Assembly: GCA_038134485.1 (NCBI GenBank)
Contig: JAYPVG010000001.1
Span: 186,001-250,000 of the forward strand
Source: NORP240 sp038134485
Lineage (GTDB): Bacteria; Pseudomonadota; Gammaproteobacteria; Pseudomonadales; Pseudohongiellaceae
Direction: 5' to 3'
Length of the DNA stretch: 64,000 bases
The translations under genes were made by a program, and so were the position numbers. This document shows positions 25,978 through 34,678 of the stretch, piece by piece. Position 1 is the first letter of the stretch. Each line of letters starts with the position of its first letter. The notes under the pieces are model-generated. The model made no database searches and was not told the origin of the DNA. It saw only the letters and a list, made by a program, of their open reading frames with translations.

Positions 25978-26870
25978 TGAGTACGTTGCGCCGCAGTCTC
26001 CATTTCGTACCCGGAATTAATGAACGGATGTTCAGCAAGTCGCTGACTCTCGCGGCCGATGCTTTGATACTTGACCTGGAAGATTCGGTAAGCGCCGAAC
26101 TCAAGACACAGGCGCGGACACAGGTTTGTGATTGGCTGCAGGAAGCAGATTTTGGAGATCGTGAGAAACTGGTGCGGGTGAACCCATTGGATTCTCCCTG
26201 GGGGCAGGAGGATCTCGAAGCGGTAGCAAAGTGTGCACCTGACGGAATAGTAGTGCCAAAAGTCAGCGAAGCTGGTGACGTTGAGGCAATCGATGACCTG
26301 TTAACGAGTCAGGAACTGCAACTCGATCTGGCGCCGGGCAGTATCTCCTTGCTGATTATTGCGACGGAAACACCCGCTGCCGTTCTCAATCTTTCGCAGA
26401 TGCTGCGACACCCGCGCATAGAAGGCGCCGCCTGGGGTGCTGAAGATCTGGCGGCGGAGCTGGGTGCGCGGGCCAAGTACGATAAGGATGGCAATTATCT
26501 GGAAGTTTTCTCTTTTACCCGATCGATGTGCCTGCTTGCAGCAGTTGCAGCCGAAGTGCAGCCGATCGATGCACCGTTTGTCGACATTCGAGACATTGAC
26601 GGATTGCGGCGGGAATGCGACCTGACTGCCAGTATGGGTTTTACCGGCAAGTTGACTATTCATCCGTCCCAGATTGATATCGTTAACGCGGCATTCCTGC
26701 CTGACAATGAAGAGGTAGAGCGGGCCGAGGAATTGCTGGCCGCTTTTGAGAGAAGCCGACAAGAAGGGCGGATAGCGTTTACATTTGATGGCAAGATGGT
26801 TGATGTTCCGCATCTGAAAAAGGCAAGAAAAACCATTGAGCGCGCCAGAATGGCAAAGGATAAAAATTGA
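25974..26870 (+). CDS. CitE-like CoA-ester lyase (HpcH/HpaI family, citramalyl/malyl-CoA lyase-like)
   Basis: 298 residues from ATG 25974, which overlaps the TGA of the MaoC gene (a second ATG is at 25977). TIM-barrel features are RRSLHFVPG at the start, ILDLEDSV, the Mg ligands in ATETPAA (Glu) and WGAEDLAAELG (Asp), and GKLTIHPSQI near the end. Family members split malyl-CoA, beta-methylmalyl-CoA or citramalyl-CoA, giving acetyl- or propionyl-CoA plus glyoxylate or pyruvate. No citrate-lyase alpha or gamma subunit is nearby, so true citrate lyase is unlikely. Confidence 0.9.
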   Translation: MMSTLRRSLHFVPGINERMFSKSLTLAADALILDLEDSVSAELKTQARTQVCDWLQEADFGDREKLVRVNPLDSPWGQEDLEAVAKCAPDGIVVPKVSEAGDVEAIDDLLTSQELQLDLAPGSISLLIIATETPAAVLNLSQMLRHPRIEGAAWGAEDLAAELGARAKYDKDGNYLEVFSFTRSMCLLAAVAAEVQPIDAPFVDIRDIDGLRRECDLTASMGFTGKLTIHPSQIDIVNAAFLPDNEEVERAEELLAAFERSRQEGRIAFTFDGKMVDVPHLKKARKTIERARMAKDKN

Positions 26871-26895
26871 ACTGGTCAGGGATACGGGGGTAAGT

Positions 26896-28062
26896 ATGGA
26901 TTTCCAGGAAACCGACGAGCAGCGGCTGATCCGGGAATCGGTGGCCAGATTGTGCGCTGGATTCGACGATAATTACTGGGAACAGCACGACCGGGAGGAA
27001 AAATTCCCCCAAGATTTTTATCAGTCCATGGCAGAGGCTGGCTGGATAGGTATCGCAATTCCCGAGCAGTATGGGGGCTCGGGTAAAGGAATTCAGGAAG
27101 CTGCGATCGTGCTTGAGCAGGTGGCAGCATCGGGCGCGGCCATGAATGGCGCAACGTCTGTGCATCTTTCTATCTTTGGTATGCACCCGGTAGTCAAACA
27201 TGGCAGTGAAGAAATGCGGGAAAAATATCTGCCGGCTGTAGCAAGGGGCGAGTTGCACGTCGCATTCGGTGTCACGGAGCCCAATGCGGGCAGCGATACC
27301 ACCTCAATCGAGACAGTCGCCCGTCGGGAGGGCGATTGCTATCTGGTCAAGGGGCGCAAAATATGGACTTCCAAGGCCCTCGAATCGGAGCGAGTATTGC
27401 TGCTGGTTCGTACCACGCCCAGAGAGCAAGTGCAGCGGCGGACCGACGGCATGACGCTGCTGCTGGCCGAATTGCAGAAGCCGGAAGTCTCGATTTCACC
27501 CATCCCAAAACTTGGTCGCAACGCGGTACGTACCTGCGAGGTAGTCTACGATCAGCTGGAAGTACGGGTTAGTGATCGGGTTGGCGAAGAGGGAGAAGGA
27601 TTTCGTTACCTGCTGGATGGCCTGAATGCCGAGCGTATTCTGATTGCCGCAGAAAGCCTCGGCATTGGGCGCGCCGCATTGCGCAGAGCAGTAAAATACG
27701 CCAATGAAAGGATGGTTTTCGGTCGGCCAATTGGCAAAAATCAGGGTCTGGCTTTCCCGCTGGCTCAGGCGGCCACACAGCTGGATGCCGCCGAGCTGAT
27801 GGTGCGTAAGGCAGCCTGGCTGCTGGATAATGGCGAGCCCTGCGGCCGTGAGGCGAATATGGCTAAATGGCTGGCGGCAGAGGCAGGTTTTTTCGCCGCC
27901 GACACAGCGGTGCAGACTCACGGCGGTTTCGGTTACGCCAGGGAGTACCACGTCGAACGCTACTGGCGCGAGGCGCGGTTAATGAAGCTTGCCCCTATCT
28001 CTCAGGAAATGATCCTCAACTACGTGGCCGAACACGTGCTGGGTCTGCCGCGCAGCTATTGA
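26896..28062 (+). CDS. Acyl-CoA dehydrogenase, paralog of the gene at 23206
   Basis: 388 residues from ATG 26896, 25 bases after the lyase. FAD-site and substrate motifs match its paralog: PEQYGGSG, FGVTEPNAGSDTTS, GRKIWTSKA, FGRPIGKNQGLAFP and QTHGGFGYAREY. The C-terminal YEGT-type Glu is again absent (LMKLAPIS), and the Glu of LNAERIL would be the catalytic base. Placement in the hydratase-lyase operon suggests that it makes the unsaturated CoA ester used by them, for example methylsuccinyl-CoA to mesaconyl-CoA, but this is inference. Confidence 0.9.
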   Translation: MDFQETDEQRLIRESVARLCAGFDDNYWEQHDREEKFPQDFYQSMAEAGWIGIAIPEQYGGSGKGIQEAAIVLEQVAASGAAMNGATSVHLSIFGMHPVVKHGSEEMREKYLPAVARGELHVAFGVTEPNAGSDTTSIETVARREGDCYLVKGRKIWTSKALESERVLLLVRTTPREQVQRRTDGMTLLLAELQKPEVSISPIPKLGRNAVRTCEVVYDQLEVRVSDRVGEEGEGFRYLLDGLNAERILIAAESLGIGRAALRRAVKYANERMVFGRPIGKNQGLAFPLAQAATQLDAAELMVRKAAWLLDNGEPCGREANMAKWLAAEAGFFAADTAVQTHGGFGYAREYHVERYWREARLMKLAPISQEMILNYVAEHVLGLPRSY

Positions 28063-28112
28063 TTGACGCTACAGGGTTATCCCGTTCGCTGCACAACTAA
28101 ATGCCTGACAAA

Positions 28113-28144
28113 CAAAAAAAGGGATTCCTCCCGGAACCCCTTTT
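28113..28144. terminator. Bidirectional intrinsic terminator
   Basis: AAAAAAA-GGGATTCC-tcc-CGGAACCCC-TTTT forms a stem with one mismatch, with A-run and T-run on opposite sides. It lies between the convergent acyl-CoA dehydrogenase and DUF6265-like genes and can serve both strands. Confidence 0.8.
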
Positions 28145-28163
28145 GTGATGCACAGTGAAAACT

Positions 28164-28652
28164 CTATTCCCAGACGGATCGTTTTGTCAGCGGTATGTCC
28201 AGAGTGTTGCCCGAGCTCTGGCCCACATGAATGATGAAAGTGTCCGGATCGGGATGACTATAACCCAGTGAGGCCATTCCGCCCTCGGAGACGGCAACAA
28301 AGTGCACGCTGTTTTCGCTTATCTCCGAAAGTTCCATTGTTTGCGGCGTTGGAGTGCGGGCGACAAAGCCCGGATCAAACTGCTGTATGTTGAGAACCAG
28401 CGAACCATCGACCTCTTCGATGGTAATCATCTCGAACATGCTGGTGGCGTCATTGCCAGTCATCCGCACCATTGCCGCGATGGAGGAGCCCTCTGCCTTG
28501 ATCCAGTTTTCTTCCAACTGATTAGGGCCTAGCTGACCAGCCCAGTTGCCGGTCATCCAGTTAACCTCTTCGATAGTTGCCGGCGGTCCTGCATAAACAC
28601 CAGCGGCGATCAGGCTGAGCAAGGACACGGCGATTGATTTTCTGATGGTCAT
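28164..28652 (-). CDS. Secreted DUF6265-like protein
   Basis: 162 residues. A signal peptide (to about AGVYA) is followed by a small beta-rich domain with WMTGNWAG near its start and ENWIKAEG, the pattern of proteins annotated DUF6265. The fold is lipocalin/calycin-like by appearance only. Function is unknown. Its start lies one base after the stop of the cupin gene, and GGGAG precedes the ATG, so the two are co-transcribed. Confidence 0.75.
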   Translation of the reverse strand: MTIRKSIAVSLLSLIAAGVYAGPPATIEEVNWMTGNWAGQLGPNQLEENWIKAEGSSIAAMVRMTGNDATSMFEMITIEEVDGSLVLNIQQFDPGFVARTPTPQTMELSEISENSVHFVAVSEGGMASLGYSHPDPDTFIIHVGQSSGNTLDIPLTKRSVWE

Positions 28653-28653
28653 C

Positions 28654-29130
28654 TTATTCTCCCGGCTGGGGAATCTGTGTGGTTACTACGGGACCCATGC
28701 CCATGATCTGCACAATGACTTCCTCATCCTTGGCCATGTCGTAGTGATGAGCATCAGGAGGCTGATAGATAAAAGTTCCGACGGGGACCGAGTCCATGGT
28801 GTCAGGAGCGTAGACATCTGCCGCAGGCCCGGATTTTACCCACCAGGTGCCTTTTATGACGGTTATGTATCGAGCTGTGCTGTGGTAGTGAGGTCGGCTG
28901 CCACTACCCGGTGGAAAAGTAATTCGAATCACATACAACCCAGGTTCTGACGGATTGCCGATAATATTGACGGTACGTCGTCCTTCGCCCGGATGCAATA
29001 AGTCTGGCGTTCCGATCACGAAGCCATGCTCATCGGGAGCTACGACTTGCTGGGCCCAGACCGATTGGACGCTCATTAGCGCTAAAAACAGCAGGCCTGT
29101 AAAGCCCTTTGATAAAACCTTGGTAATCAT
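28654..29130 (-). CDS. Secreted cupin-domain protein
   Basis: 158 residues with signal peptide (ending VWAQ). A single cupin barrel follows with GSGSRPHYHSTARYITVIKG as motif 1 (two His plus the conserved Gly) and YQPPDAHHYD carrying the later His. Metal binding is likely; catalytic function is not assignable. It is first gene of a two-gene operon with the DUF6265-like protein, upstream of the divergently placed PQQ dehydrogenase gene. Confidence 0.82.
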   Translation of the reverse strand: MITKVLSKGFTGLLFLALMSVQSVWAQQVVAPDEHGFVIGTPDLLHPGEGRRTVNIIGNPSEPGLYVIRITFPPGSGSRPHYHSTARYITVIKGTWWVKSGPAADVYAPDTMDSVPVGTFIYQPPDAHHYDMAKDEEVIVQIMGMGPVVTTQIPQPGE

Positions 29131-29393
29131 TGACTTGCCTCCCTGGTGGCAATTGTTATTGGTCTAGCGGGGGTGCCGTACGAGCTCTGAATTTAATCCC
29201 CGACAACCCGGACTTCCCGAAAGATAGCATGACTGGAGATTTAGCGGAACTCGGTATTGCACCGCCGCTAGACCTTTAACAGGTGCTGTGAAATCATTAT
29301 GGGCTGATGCGGCGCTGCTACTGCAAGCGGGGCGCCTCCTTCCCGGTCCGAGGTCAAGGTCCCGGACTTCCAATTCTGGAGGATCTTTTCGAT

Positions 29394-31247
29394 ATGTTCA
29401 AACTGGCTTTTGCCACCGGCGTATCTCTATTCCTGATGCTGAGCCCTGCGTATTCGCAATCCTCCGACGGTGACGCGGCCAATGACTGGCCTATGTACCG
29501 CGGCGGATTGACCGGAACCGGTTACTCTGCGCTTGGCGAAATCAATCCGAATAATGTGGCACAGCTCGACGCAGTGTGGCGCTACTCCTTGATGGCGGAT
29601 GGATCTGAGGGCGGCGACCAGCGCGCCGCTGCGCCAAACTCCCAGGCAACGCCGATAGTGGTTGGCGGTCTCATGTATGTTCCTGCCGCCGATCGGGTTG
29701 TGGCTCTCGATCCGGTCTCCGGACAGGAGGTGTGGCGCTACAGTATACGCGAGGGTCGGCCTTCCCGCCGCGGAGTGGCCTACTGGCCCGGTACTCAGAC
29801 CCTTGCTCCCCGAATTGTGTTCACTACCGGGGGTAAGCTTCTGGCGCTGAACGCGGTTACGGGAATCCCGGCCGCGGATTTTGGAGATAACGGCGAGGTG
29901 GAACTGGGAATTCCCTATCTTTCGGTTCCGCTGGTTTATGACAATATCGTGGTGGTAGGGGCGAATACGCCGCCCGGCGCTCCGGGAGGAATCGGCAATC
30001 CGCGGGCGTTCGATGCCCGAACTGGTGAAAAATTGTGGGAATTCAGCTCGGTACCGCAGCCTGGTGAAATCGGTCACGGGAGCTGGGAAGGGGACAGCTG
30101 GATCAATCGCCTCGGGGCCAATGCCTGGCCGTTTTACTTTACCGTGGATGCGGAGCGCGATCTTCTTTACCTGCCACTCGCCTCGCCGATTCCGTTTGCT
30201 TATGGCGGTGACCGGTCGGGTACCAACCTCTTCGCGAATTCGATTGTAGCGGTTAACGTGTATACCGGTGCGTATGTATGGCATTTCCAAACCATTCATC
30301 ATGACCTGTGGGATCACGATCCCCCGGCACCGCCGACTCTGTTCGACATTCAGCGGGAAAACGGTTCGGTTCCGGCACTCGCGGTAACCACCAAGTCGGG
30401 GTACCTGTTTTTCCTTAATCGCGAAACCGGCGAGCCCTTATACGACGTGCAAGAGAGGCCGGTACCGGCCAGCGAGGTGCCAGGTGAGCAGGCATTTGCG
30501 ACGCAGCCCATCCCCGCGATTACTCCACCAATGTCGAGGGTCAGTTACAGTGCCGCTGATCTGGTGGCGGCGGCCGATACCTCTGCGGACCATGCCGCAG
30601 CCTGTGAGGAGCTGGTTGCCAGCACGGGCGAAATCGTTAATGACGGACCCTATACGCCGTGGGTATATAGCCCCGAGGGATCACCGCAGCGATCTACCCT
30701 GCTGTTCCCGGGCCTTGCCGGGGGGCCCAACTGGGGCGGCGTAGCCTATGATCCGGCGTCCCGCCTGGCTTTTGTATTCGCTGCCAACCTTGGCAGTTTT
30801 GGCTGGGTCGAGGACGCATCGGACGGATCTGCTCTGCCATATCAGCGTGGCGGACCCCGGCCCGCGAATTTCCAGGTGCAGCTAAACGGTCAGAGTCTTC
30901 CCGGCCAAAAACCGCCCTGGGGTCAGCTAAGTGCCGTCAATGTCGAAAGCGGAGAGCTGGTCTGGCAGATTGCCCTGGGTGTTAGCGACTCACTGCCGTC
31001 AGCCAATCAAAATACCGGCAGGCCGGGGCGGGCAGGCGCGCTGGTGACCGCCAGCAATCTGCTGTTCATAGCTGCCACGGACGACAATCGGTTCCGGGCG
31101 CTGGAGGCTACCAGTGGACGACAGCTCTGGGAAACACAACTTGACCAACGTGGTAACGCCAATCCCATGACCTACCTGGGTAGCGACGAACGACAGTACC
31201 TGGTGATAGCGGCTACCAATGAAGTGGTGACTTACCGGCTTCCCTAG
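29394..31247 (+). CDS. PQQ-dependent dehydrogenase, glucose-dehydrogenase type beta-propeller
   Basis: 617 residues from ATG 29394 (GGAGG upstream), beginning with a cleavable signal peptide, so periplasmic. The eight-bladed propeller opens with DWPMYRGGLTGTGYSALGEINPNNVAQL, the standard quinoprotein start. The HHDLWDHDPPAPPTLFD segment is the glucose/quinate-type motif that holds the catalytic Asp near PQQ. No cytochrome domain and no membrane anchor of the GcdA type are present. Likely electron acceptors are ubiquinone or the small cytochrome c encoded convergently at 31274. The sugar or alcohol substrate is unknown. Confidence 0.88.
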   Translation: MFKLAFATGVSLFLMLSPAYSQSSDGDAANDWPMYRGGLTGTGYSALGEINPNNVAQLDAVWRYSLMADGSEGGDQRAAAPNSQATPIVVGGLMYVPAADRVVALDPVSGQEVWRYSIREGRPSRRGVAYWPGTQTLAPRIVFTTGGKLLALNAVTGIPAADFGDNGEVELGIPYLSVPLVYDNIVVVGANTPPGAPGGIGNPRAFDARTGEKLWEFSSVPQPGEIGHGSWEGDSWINRLGANAWPFYFTVDAERDLLYLPLASPIPFAYGGDRSGTNLFANSIVAVNVYTGAYVWHFQTIHHDLWDHDPPAPPTLFDIQRENGSVPALAVTTKSGYLFFLNRETGEPLYDVQERPVPASEVPGEQAFATQPIPAITPPMSRVSYSAADLVAAADTSADHAAACEELVASTGEIVNDGPYTPWVYSPEGSPQRSTLLFPGLAGGPNWGGVAYDPASRLAFVFAANLGSFGWVEDASDGSALPYQRGGPRPANFQVQLNGQSLPGQKPPWGQLSAVNVESGELVWQIALGVSDSLPSANQNTGRPGRAGALVTASNLLFIAATDDNRFRALEATSGRQLWETQLDQRGNANPMTYLGSDERQYLVIAATNEVVTYRLP

Positions 31248-31273
31248 CGTGTGGGACATCAAAGTCGCGGGTC

Positions 31274-31714
31274 TTATTGAGAGCTGATAGTAATCCGGTC
31301 CAGCGCAGACTGATCGGCGATCAATTCGGCAGCGCCTGCCGGAAACTCGTTGGAGGCCAGTATGAATGCCAGCACATCGGCATAGGCCTGCTCTGTCAGG
31401 CTACCGGGCTGGTCGGTTGGCATTTCTCTGCGCATCTTATCGTAAAGTTCACCCAGGCTGCGGCCCTCCCAGACGAACATAAAACTCATTCCGAGCAAGC
31501 TGGGTGAGTTGCTGTTGCCCCGCAAGTCGTTGGAGTGGCAGGAGGCGCATCGCGCCCGGTACTGCTCGGCGCCACGGACCGCCTGCTCCTCGTTGAAGAT
31601 ACCGTCGCTGATTGAAGCGGAAGCGTTCTGGGCGCTGCTGACAGGCTGAAACCTGTTCGTTGCAGCCAGCAGCAGGCAAAGACCAATCACGGCAATGTGT
31701 TTTCTAGCGCGCAT
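31274..31714 (-). CDS. Small periplasmic cytochrome c
   Basis: 146 residues from ATG 31714, overlapping the end of the upstream PQQ gene by 11 bases. A signal peptide is followed by one class I cytochrome c domain with heme motif CASCH and, about 60 residues later, a Met candidate in REMPTDQPG for the sixth ligand. The overlap and shared strand mark it as the electron acceptor partner of the PQQ enzyme at 31704, matching the heme domain that is fused N-terminally in the related proteins at 48896 and 51015. Confidence 0.88.
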   Translation of the reverse strand: MRARKHIAVIGLCLLLAATNRFQPVSSAQNASASISDGIFNEEQAVRGAEQYRARCASCHSNDLRGNSNSPSLLGMSFMFVWEGRSLGELYDKMRREMPTDQPGSLTEQAYADVLAFILASNEFPAGAAELIADQSALDRITISSQ

Positions 31715-33485
31715 ATTCGGGTAAAGCAAACACATGAATGGAATTACCGCCCCGAGGCCGACGCAGTTCAGGCGCCAGCTCTCTGGGCAACATTGCAGAC
31801 CAGCTGGCACCCCCGGTGGCGGCTGGTATCGCTATGTACTGCACGCCATCGACCATGTAGCTGATGGGAAAACCCTGCACCGAGGTATTGAGCCGGGTTT
31901 GCCACAGCATTTCGCCGTTTTCGGCATCCATGGCAAATACCCGTCGATCCCAGTCTCCGATAAAAACCAGCCCACCGGCAGTCGTCAGAGCAGCCGAGTT
32001 GACAGGGGCGCGAGAGCGGTAGCGCCATTTTAATTCGCCGCTAGGTATGTCCAGCACCAGCAGTTCCCCAAGGTTTTCGCCCGCGTCTGGGTGAGGGTAA
32101 TTGATGCGCCGCACAGGACCAGTTCCACCTCCTCCCAGCACTTGCTCGGTTGGCCCAAATGTCGCCAGCTCGCAGTTTAAGGTAATGGGAATATAAAGGG
32201 CGCTGGTCTGGGGTGAATAGGCCATGGCGCGCCAGCTTTTGAATCCGGAAGTACTTGGACACATGTCGATCTGCTGACCGATGCGTGGCAGCAGTCCGTC
32301 CTTGTAACTGACGGCGCCGGAAATCGGGTCAACATTCACGATTGTCTGGTAGCCGATGTCGGTGGCACTGATCATTTCCCCCGTGCTGCGGTCCAGTTGC
32401 CAGAGGATTCCCAGTTTGCCCATCTTGAATAGCGATGGCCGGTCACCGATGTCCACCAGCACGCTTTCGAACACTTCGTCCATGTCGTGGGTTTCACCCG
32501 GCAGATGCTGATGATGCCAGATTATTTCGCCGGTATCGGGGTTCAAGGCCAGAGTGGAATTAGTGTAGAGGGCATCGCCATCGGTGCCGCGAACGACACG
32601 GGCCCACGGCTTGGCCTGCGCTGTCCCCCAGTAGACCAGATTGAGTTCAGGATCATAACTGCCGGCGATCCAGGCATCGCCGCCGGCCCTGAACTGAAGT
32701 GGCAGATCACCCCAGCTGTCGCCGCCGGGTTCTCCGGGCTCCGCGATAATAGAAGTGCGCCATAATTCCTCGCCGCTATCCGGATCGTGGCCGGTAATGA
32801 AGCAGACGTCCTCCTTGTAGCGTTCGCAACCGGTAATGCCGGTAACCAGCTTACCATTGGCGATGATAGGGCCGGCCGTGTAGTGGTAGCCCAGAGCAGG
32901 GTCTGCGGTTGGTGACTCCCATACCAGCAGGCCGCTGTTAGCATCAATCGCTACAATGCTGGCGTTTTCGGTTGCGGCGAAAATTCGATCACCATAGATC
33001 GCGATGTTCTTTTGCACGCCGCGCCCCACGCCGGCGAATGCGGTGGCGGGCATGGCCGCGTCACCCAGCTGCTCAGGCCCCAATGGCACGGCATCCGAGC
33101 CTTCGGCAACGCCGCTGATGCCGGGTCGGTATTCCCAGACCAGGTCCCCGCTGGCGCCGTTCAGGGCCTGGATAACGCCCCGCGGTCCCGGCACATACAT
33201 GATTCCGTTATGCACCAGGGGTGCGGCCTCTCCGGCACCGGTATCATCCATGGCCCAGGACCAGGCCAGCTGAAGCTGGTGCGCATTATCACGATTGACC
33301 TGATCGAGCGCGCTGTAGCCCCAGCTGCCCTGGTTACCGCGCCAGTTCAGCCATTCTCCCGCAACGCTTGCACGAAGGTCGTCGTCGTCGACGGGCTCGA
33401 TGGGTGGGGTTTGAGCGAAAGCGCTGACACTTCCGACCAGAAGTGCCAGCGCCAAGGGATAGGATGAAAGGCGAAAATTTAACAC
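31704..33485 (-). CDS. PQQ-dependent dehydrogenase (propeller without heme domain)
   Basis: 593 residues with signal peptide (ending AFAQ). Propeller repeats are seen throughout (WLNWRGNQGSWGYSALDQVNRDN, ALNGASGDLVWEY, AMDAENGEMLWQTRL). The catalytic region reads HLPGETHDMDEVFE in place of the common HDxWDYD, as also found in the tandem genes near 50 kb. A Cys pair, GCERYKEDVC, matches GC-x6-C in those paralogs and may form a disulfide. It lies in an operon with the cytochrome c at 31274. A PQQ alcohol or sugar oxidase is likely; the substrate cannot be given. Confidence 0.87.
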   Translation of the reverse strand: MLNFRLSSYPLALALLVGSVSAFAQTPPIEPVDDDDLRASVAGEWLNWRGNQGSWGYSALDQVNRDNAHQLQLAWSWAMDDTGAGEAAPLVHNGIMYVPGPRGVIQALNGASGDLVWEYRPGISGVAEGSDAVPLGPEQLGDAAMPATAFAGVGRGVQKNIAIYGDRIFAATENASIVAIDANSGLLVWESPTADPALGYHYTAGPIIANGKLVTGITGCERYKEDVCFITGHDPDSGEELWRTSIIAEPGEPGGDSWGDLPLQFRAGGDAWIAGSYDPELNLVYWGTAQAKPWARVVRGTDGDALYTNSTLALNPDTGEIIWHHQHLPGETHDMDEVFESVLVDIGDRPSLFKMGKLGILWQLDRSTGEMISATDIGYQTIVNVDPISGAVSYKDGLLPRIGQQIDMCPSTSGFKSWRAMAYSPQTSALYIPITLNCELATFGPTEQVLGGGGTGPVRRINYPHPDAGENLGELLVLDIPSGELKWRYRSRAPVNSAALTTAGGLVFIGDWDRRVFAMDAENGEMLWQTRLNTSVQGFPISYMVDGVQYIAIPAATGGASWSAMLPRELAPELRRPRGGNSIHVFALPEYAR

Positions 33486-33528
33486 TTTCCCCTGCTTTCC
33501 TGCCGGTTTGCGGGCAGAAAAGGACTGA

Positions 33529-34518
33529 TCAGTTATTGGAGGCCTCGCCGGCAGCCATGCGCTCTTGGGCCCGGTGGCCGGACAGGATATTCATCATGCC
33601 GTAGTTGCCCTCGTGGCAGGCGTATTCATAGATATCGTCCGGCGTGTTGTCCCAGATAATCTCGCGCGTATACGGAGCTGTATAGGAACCGGGATCGTAT
33701 GAAGTCAGCTGATACTGCAGGGAATCGTCGCTAATTCGGGTCAGTCGTTCGACGTTCCTGAGGCTCTCGGTATCGGGGGCTGAGCTACTCCTTTCTGAAT
33801 AATTCGTGGTTTCAATGACTAGGGTATCGCCTTCCCACCAGCCGCGGGAATCACCATGCCAGAGCTTGATGTCTTCATCGATATGCGGTTTCTCTACCAG
33901 CGGTATGATGCGGGCGTCATGGGCCATTTCCTGATAGATGACCACATGGTCTCTGGATTGCACGATCTGCCAGTAGCTGTTGTAGCCGGATCCCAGCCGC
34001 GGCGCGCCGAATGAAACGCATCGCTCACCAAGGGGCCGGTCCACCCAGGAGTCGGCAGGATGGGCTTCCCGCCATTCCCTCAATTCCCGGGCTGCGGCGA
34101 TAGACGCCTCGGTCCGCGGGGGGAACTGGCCGTTAGGAGGGTCGATGATCTGGGAGGTGCGACGGTGAATAGTGCGCTCGGCCATCCACTGGGAGTCATA
34201 GTTCCCGGTGCTGGGATCGTAGGATACGATCTCGCCGCTGAACGCCGCAGCCAGCACGCCTTCTCCAAACAAGGCATCCTCGCCGGCGGCATAGATCTCC
34301 TGCAGACGTCGCTGCAGGAACACCACGTCTTCGTCGGTCAGAAACTCCTTGTCACCAAAGATTTCCGGCCGCTCGACCGGCGTAATGGTGTTGTTTTCCC
34401 ACACTCCCTGCAGGTCCGGTTGCCCGTCGACGGTTCTGGGCATAACCCACGCGTCATCCTGGGCAAAGGCCTGGGCGATTACAAGCAGAGAGCTGCAGAT
34501 AATGGTTATTTTTTTCAC
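33529..34518 (-). CDS. Secreted DLQGVW-family protein of unknown function (copy 1)
   Basis: 329 residues from GTG 34518, which has AGGAG seven bases upstream; it then begins with a clear signal peptide (KKITIICSSLLVIAQAFAQ). No named domain is recognised. Conserved blocks shared with the gene at 58091 are QPDLQGVW near the N-terminus, WHGDSRGWWEGDTLVIET in the middle, and EYACHEGNYGMMNIL near the C-terminus, with invariant Trp, Asp, His and one Cys. This is a periplasmic protein that sits beside PQQ enzymes here, and beside an esterase-type hydrolase and an amidohydrolase in the second copy. I infer a hydrolytic or binding role only weakly. Confidence 0.75.
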   Translation of the reverse strand: MKKITIICSSLLVIAQAFAQDDAWVMPRTVDGQPDLQGVWENNTITPVERPEIFGDKEFLTDEDVVFLQRRLQEIYAAGEDALFGEGVLAAAFSGEIVSYDPSTGNYDSQWMAERTIHRRTSQIIDPPNGQFPPRTEASIAAARELREWREAHPADSWVDRPLGERCVSFGAPRLGSGYNSYWQIVQSRDHVVIYQEMAHDARIIPLVEKPHIDEDIKLWHGDSRGWWEGDTLVIETTNYSERSSSAPDTESLRNVERLTRISDDSLQYQLTSYDPGSYTAPYTREIIWDNTPDDIYEYACHEGNYGMMNILSGHRAQERMAAGEASNN

Positions 34519-34678
34519 GGCACAACTCCTTTTAAAAGTAGGAATTACAGGTAGCAACTGATAGCCGTATCCTTTACCAATTGTTCAATTAAATCAAGCC
34601 TTAAAGCGACGAAAAAATGTATCTAAAAGGGCTGACGGCAGCCCCGCAGGTCATGCTGCCTGAAACTGCAATGGCTCA

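Noticed and set aside
25974..26870. Citrate lyase beta subunit
   Set aside because: No CitF, CitD or CitC-type genes are near. The hydratase neighbours favour a malyl- or citramalyl-type CoA lyase.
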